Source of the DNA: Rhizobium tropici CIAT 899
GTDB lineage: Bacteria > Pseudomonadota > Alphaproteobacteria > Rhizobiales > Rhizobiaceae
Direction of reading: 5' to 3'
Length of the DNA stretch: 64,000 nucleotides
Assembly: GCF_000330885.1 (NCBI RefSeq)
Contig: NC_020062.1
Coordinates: 256,374 to 320,373 of the forward strand
Each line of letters begins with the position of its first letter. The first letter of the stretch is position 1. The notes below the pieces were generated by a model. It did not search any database and had not been told where the DNA came from. It saw nothing but the letters and a program-made list of their open reading frames with translations. A program made the translations under genes and the position numbers. Of this stretch, positions 61,236-64,000 are shown piece by piece.

Positions 61236-62864
61236 TCACGTCGCATCCAGATAGGGTTTCAGGGGCATGTCGTCGTGCCGGGGCACCGTCTGCCGTTCGA
61301 TCATATGGTGGATGACCGGCGGGCCATCACCGCGATGCAGTCTATCCAGCTGTTCGGCGACCTCGACATCGGCATGCGTCTGGCGCTGGCTGTGGCGGAC
61401 ATAGTCGATCCAGGTCGGCAGATGGTAGCTTTCCGTCCAGGTGTTCGGCTTTTCGAGATCGCGCAACAGCGACCATTGCTTCGCGCCATCGCGGATTCTC
61501 ATCCGGCGGCGCTTCGCCATGACGGCCAGGAATTCCTCTACGTTCTCCTGCTCGATGTCGTAGTCCACCATGACGAGGATCGGGCCGCTTCTGGGGCGCA
61601 GGTCGAGCTGCAATTGCGGCTCGCTAAAGGTGTTCGTCGGATCCAGATTGAGGGATTCGAAGTCCGGCTGCCGCAACAGGAGGCCAAGCAGACCGCCAAT
61701 ACCGAGAGCGGCGCTTGCGATGAGGAGGGCGCCGGTCACGCCATGGGCATCGGCCAGTTCGCCCCAGAGCCAGCTCCCCACAGCCATGCCGCCGAAGGTG
61801 GCGGTCTGATAGAGAGACAAAGCGCGGCCGACGACCCAGCGCGGCGTGGAAAGCTGAACCGTGACGTTGAAGAGAGAAAAGGCCTGCACCCATGCGACGC
61901 CGGCCGGCATGAGCAGAAGGCAGCTCAGCCATACCTGGTCGCTAAGCGCCAGGAAGAAGCAGCTGACGGCCAGCGTGAAGAAGGCACCACGGATCACCCA
62001 TTCATTGCTCAGTGCATCGCGGATACGGCCGATTAGCATCGCGCCGCAGATGGCGCCGAAGCCGAAGAAGCCGAGCATGATGCCATAGGTGATTGCGGTG
62101 CCATGCACATGATCGCGTGCAACGAGAGGCAGCAAAGCCAGAATGACAATCGCCGTCAGGCCGAAGACGAAGCTGCGGCACATCACCTTGAGCAGGTTCG
62201 GGGACATCTGGACGTAGCGAAATCCGGCAGACATTGCGCTGCCGAAAGACTCCCGCGGCAGCGTGTTGCGCACAGGAGCCTTCTTCCAGCGCCATAAGGT
62301 GAAGATGAGGGCGAAATAACAGAAGACGTTGAAGAGAAATGCGAAGGCTGCGCCCGCAGCCGCCACGATGACGCCGCCGATCGCCGGCCCGATGCTGCGC
62401 ATGAGATTATAGCTCATGCTGTTGAGCGCCACCGCACCCGGCAGATGCTCGCGCGGCACGACATCGCCCATCGAAGCCTGCCATGACGGATTGTGCAGCG
62501 CGCCGCCGCAACCGATCAGGAAGGTGAAGCAAAGCAGCAGCCAGGGCGTCAGGGCATTGCTGTAAGACAGGACCGCCAGCGTTGCCGATACGCTGAGCAT
62601 CAGCGTCTGCGCGATCAGCATGATCCGTCTTCGGTCGTAATTGTCGGCAAGCGCGCCGGCAGCGAGCGAAAAGATCATGACAGGCAGCGTCGTGGAGGAT
62701 TGAACCAGGGCGACCATGCCATGGGAGGTGGCGAGGCTGGTCATCAGCCAGGCAGCCCCCACACCTTCGACCAATCCGCCGAGATTGGAGATGAGTGTTG
62801 CCGACCAGAGAGAACGGAATGTCTTGGACTGAAACGCGACGAGCGGGGAGCTTCTCTTGGGCAT
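61236..62864 (-). CDS. MFS transporter with C-terminal extension (MFS_3/EntS-like)
   Basis: This 542-residue major-facilitator protein has about 12 helices up to residue 415. Typical parts are LWSATLISNLGGLVEGVGAAWLM and NYDRRRIMLIAQTLML, the conserved loop-2/3 region of the enterobactin-exporter-like MFS_3 group. A soluble C-terminal tail of about 110 residues (from GPILVMVDYDIEQENVEEFLAVMAKRRRMRIRDG) resembles an antibiotic-biosynthesis-monooxygenase-like ferredoxin fold, a fusion known in this subfamily. The ATG at 62864 is preferred to an in-frame TTG at 62918. Cargo unknown; export is likely. Confidence 0.85.
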   Translation of the reverse strand: MPKRSSPLVAFQSKTFRSLWSATLISNLGGLVEGVGAAWLMTSLATSHGMVALVQSSTTLPVMIFSLAAGALADNYDRRRIMLIAQTLMLSVSATLAVLSYSNALTPWLLLCFTFLIGCGGALHNPSWQASMGDVVPREHLPGAVALNSMSYNLMRSIGPAIGGVIVAAAGAAFAFLFNVFCYFALIFTLWRWKKAPVRNTLPRESFGSAMSAGFRYVQMSPNLLKVMCRSFVFGLTAIVILALLPLVARDHVHGTAITYGIMLGFFGFGAICGAMLIGRIRDALSNEWVIRGAFFTLAVSCFFLALSDQVWLSCLLLMPAGVAWVQAFSLFNVTVQLSTPRWVVGRALSLYQTATFGGMAVGSWLWGELADAHGVTGALLIASAALGIGGLLGLLLRQPDFESLNLDPTNTFSEPQLQLDLRPRSGPILVMVDYDIEQENVEEFLAVMAKRRRMRIRDGAKQWSLLRDLEKPNTWTESYHLPTWIDYVRHSQRQTHADVEVAEQLDRLHRGDGPPVIHHMIERQTVPRHDDMPLKPYLDAT

Positions 62865-63123
62865 GTCGGCTTTTCTTCGCAGGATTGTCTTGCTCGACGG
62901 CAAAGCGGACTCGCTCAAAGCGTAGGCACCGCCGAGTCGGTATCAACCCTATAGTGATTTGCTAACTTCCGAAATGATTTTGGAATAATATTCTTGCCAA
63001 TGAAGGCGGAATTGAGCTTTGGTTCAGGCGCTCGTTAAGCCTTGGCGCTATAAACCTCACCCGATTTCGTTGATCAGGCGGCTTTGGCGTCCTGATGATC
63101 CCGATCGCTTGGGTCGCCTGGCC

Positions 63124-64000
63124 TCAATCCAGCGGGTCTAGAAGAATGGCGCGGAAGTCGTTGACGTTGGTGCCGGTTGGTCCTGTAACGAACAGGTCGT
63201 CGACCGCGGCGAAGGCCGACCAGCTGTCGTTGCGCTCCAGGAATTCGGCTGCATCTTTCTCTCGAGCGGCAAGCCGCGAAACGGTGGTGCCGTCGGCAAA
63301 GGCACCGGCATTGTCCTCCGAACCGTCGATACCGTCCGTGTCGGCGGCGAGCGCTGAAATGCCATTCTGGCCGGAGATGGCGCAGGCGAAGGACAGGAGG
63401 AACTCGCTGTTGCGACCGCCTTTGCCCTTGCCCTTGATCGTTACCGTGGTTTCCCCGCCAGACAGAAGAAGCATGGGCTCTTGCGATGCCAGCCCCCGCT
63501 GCAGGATCTTGGCTACGATCGCCGCATGTTGACGACCGACTTCCGATGCTTCGCCCTCGATGGCATCGGAAAGCACGATCGTCTCGACGCCGGCCTTGCG
63601 GGCGACATCGGCAGCAGCATCCAGTGCGATGGCCGCCGAAGCAACGAGCTTCACCTCGTTGCGAGCGAAACGAGGGTCCGGGGGTAGGGGCGGCTCATCC
63701 CTGCCATCTCCGAGATGACGCATGACCGCGTCAGGCAAATCGAGACCATAATGTTCTATGATCGCAAGTGCATTGGCGCGGGTCGTCTCGTCGGCAATGG
63801 TCGGGCCGGAGGCGACCAGGGCGGGGTTGTCGCCGGGAATATCGGAAACGACGAGGGAGACGACCTTTGCCGGATGGGCAAGGGCCGCCAGCCGCCCTCC
63901 TTTGATACGCGAGACCTGCTTGCGCACGGCATTCATGGCGCTGATCGGTGCACCGGAGGCAAGCAAGGCCCGGTTGACGGCGATCTCATCGGCAAGCGTG
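63124..64000 (-). CDS. Glycerate 2-kinase (MOFRL family), 5' part outside the window
   Basis: About 292 C-terminal residues of a class II glycerate kinase, historically called hydroxypyruvate reductase TtuD. The frame stays open to the window edge (TLADEIAVNRALLASGAPIS continues the family sequence upstream), so the start lies beyond base 64000. Motifs include ISAMNAVRKQVSRIKGGRLA, VVSDIPGDNPALVASGPTI, and the MOFRL region LLSGGETTVTIKGKGKGGRN with ALAADTDGIDGSEDNAGAF. It phosphorylates glycerate to 2-phosphoglycerate in glycine, tartrate or glyoxylate catabolism. Its pathway neighbours are outside the window. Confidence 0.9.
   Translation of the reverse strand, partial: TLADEIAVNRALLASGAPISAMNAVRKQVSRIKGGRLAALAHPAKVVSLVVSDIPGDNPALVASGPTIADETTRANALAIIEHYGLDLPDAVMRHLGDGRDEPPLPPDPRFARNEVKLVASAAIALDAAADVARKAGVETIVLSDAIEGEASEVGRQHAAIVAKILQRGLASQEPMLLLSGGETTVTIKGKGKGGRNSEFLLSFACAISGQNGISALAADTDGIDGSEDNAGAFADGTTVSRLAAREKDAAEFLERNDSWSAFAAVDDLFVTGPTGTNVNDFRAILLDPLD

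Noticed and set aside
1..64000. CRISPR arrays, tRNA/rRNA genes and insertion sequences
   Set aside because: I looked for regularly spaced repeats, tRNA cloverleaf sequences and transposase motifs and found none.

Overview
The window looks like an accessory catabolic and transport region, probably from a megaplasmid or chromid of an alphaproteobacterium of the Rhizobiales (Rhizobium/Agrobacterium-like). The reasons are its moderately high GC, the unusual density of ABC uptake systems (polyamine, polar amino acid, taurine/pyrimidine-type, BMP/nucleoside-type and oligopeptide), each next to its own catabolic enzymes, and a plant-responsive LuxR solo locus. The genus cannot be fixed from these genes. 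I see no tRNA, rRNA, CRISPR array, complete insertion sequence or replication gene.

Layout. (1) 0.6-4.6 kb: an AraC-type regulator, then a methyl-accepting chemotaxis protein translationally coupled to a CheW. (2) 4.8-13.9 kb: a polyamine island with a class III aminotransferase, a PotD/A/B/C-type spermidine/putrescine importer, an acetylpolyamine amidohydrolase of the histone-deacetylase fold, an aldehyde dehydrogenase and a convergent AraC regulator. (3) 14.1-20.3 kb, minus strand: a polar amino-acid ABC importer followed by a gamma-glutamyltransferase and an amidase. (4) 21.1-26.6 kb: a LysR regulator divergent from a GMC oxidoreductase and a fused double CaiB/BaiF protein; the oxidoreductase is preceded by a coupled 19-codon leader ORF. 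(5) 26.6-31.5 kb: a LysR regulator divergent from a 4-oxalomesaconate tautomerase and an SsuABC/TauABC-type importer, ending in a strong terminator.

(6) 31.5-40.1 kb, minus strand: the most unusual block. A BMP-family importer (substrate-binding protein, double ATPase, two permeases), an 8-oxoguanine-deaminase-like amidohydrolase, a GST-like protein and a two-polypeptide Rieske oxygenase are tightly packed, several with ATGA start/stop overlaps. The Rieske iron-sulfur domain and the mononuclear-iron catalytic domain are on separate proteins. A Rieske-less oxygenase beside a GST-like partner is the arrangement of NdmC/NdmE in caffeine N7-demethylation, so I propose a purine-type (perhaps N-methylated or oxidised purine) uptake and oxidation pathway. 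A divergent acylphosphatase-like gene lies just upstream.

(7) 40.2-50.9 kb: a PipR/NesR-type plant-signal locus. A LuxR solo carries the plant-associated substitutions (Met and Trp at the LuxR W57 and Y61 positions). It is flanked by two proline-iminopeptidase-type hydrolases. The first of these heads an oligopeptide ABC importer operon, and a perfect 7-3-7 inverted repeat lies in the divergent intergenic region. A cytosine-deaminase-like amidohydrolase and a second gamma-glutamyltransferase lie beside it. (8) 51.4-57.7 kb: an AcrAB-type RND pump divergent from a BaeSR-like two-component system. (9) 57.8-64 kb: an NmrA-type oxidoreductase with an AraC regulator, a DUF3592-like membrane protein, an MFS exporter with a C-terminal extension, and the 3' part of a glycerate 2-kinase that runs off the window.

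The shared logic is substrate-specific import followed by hydrolysis, deacylation, deamination or oxidation of small nitrogenous compounds of the kind found around plants, with one regulator per cluster.
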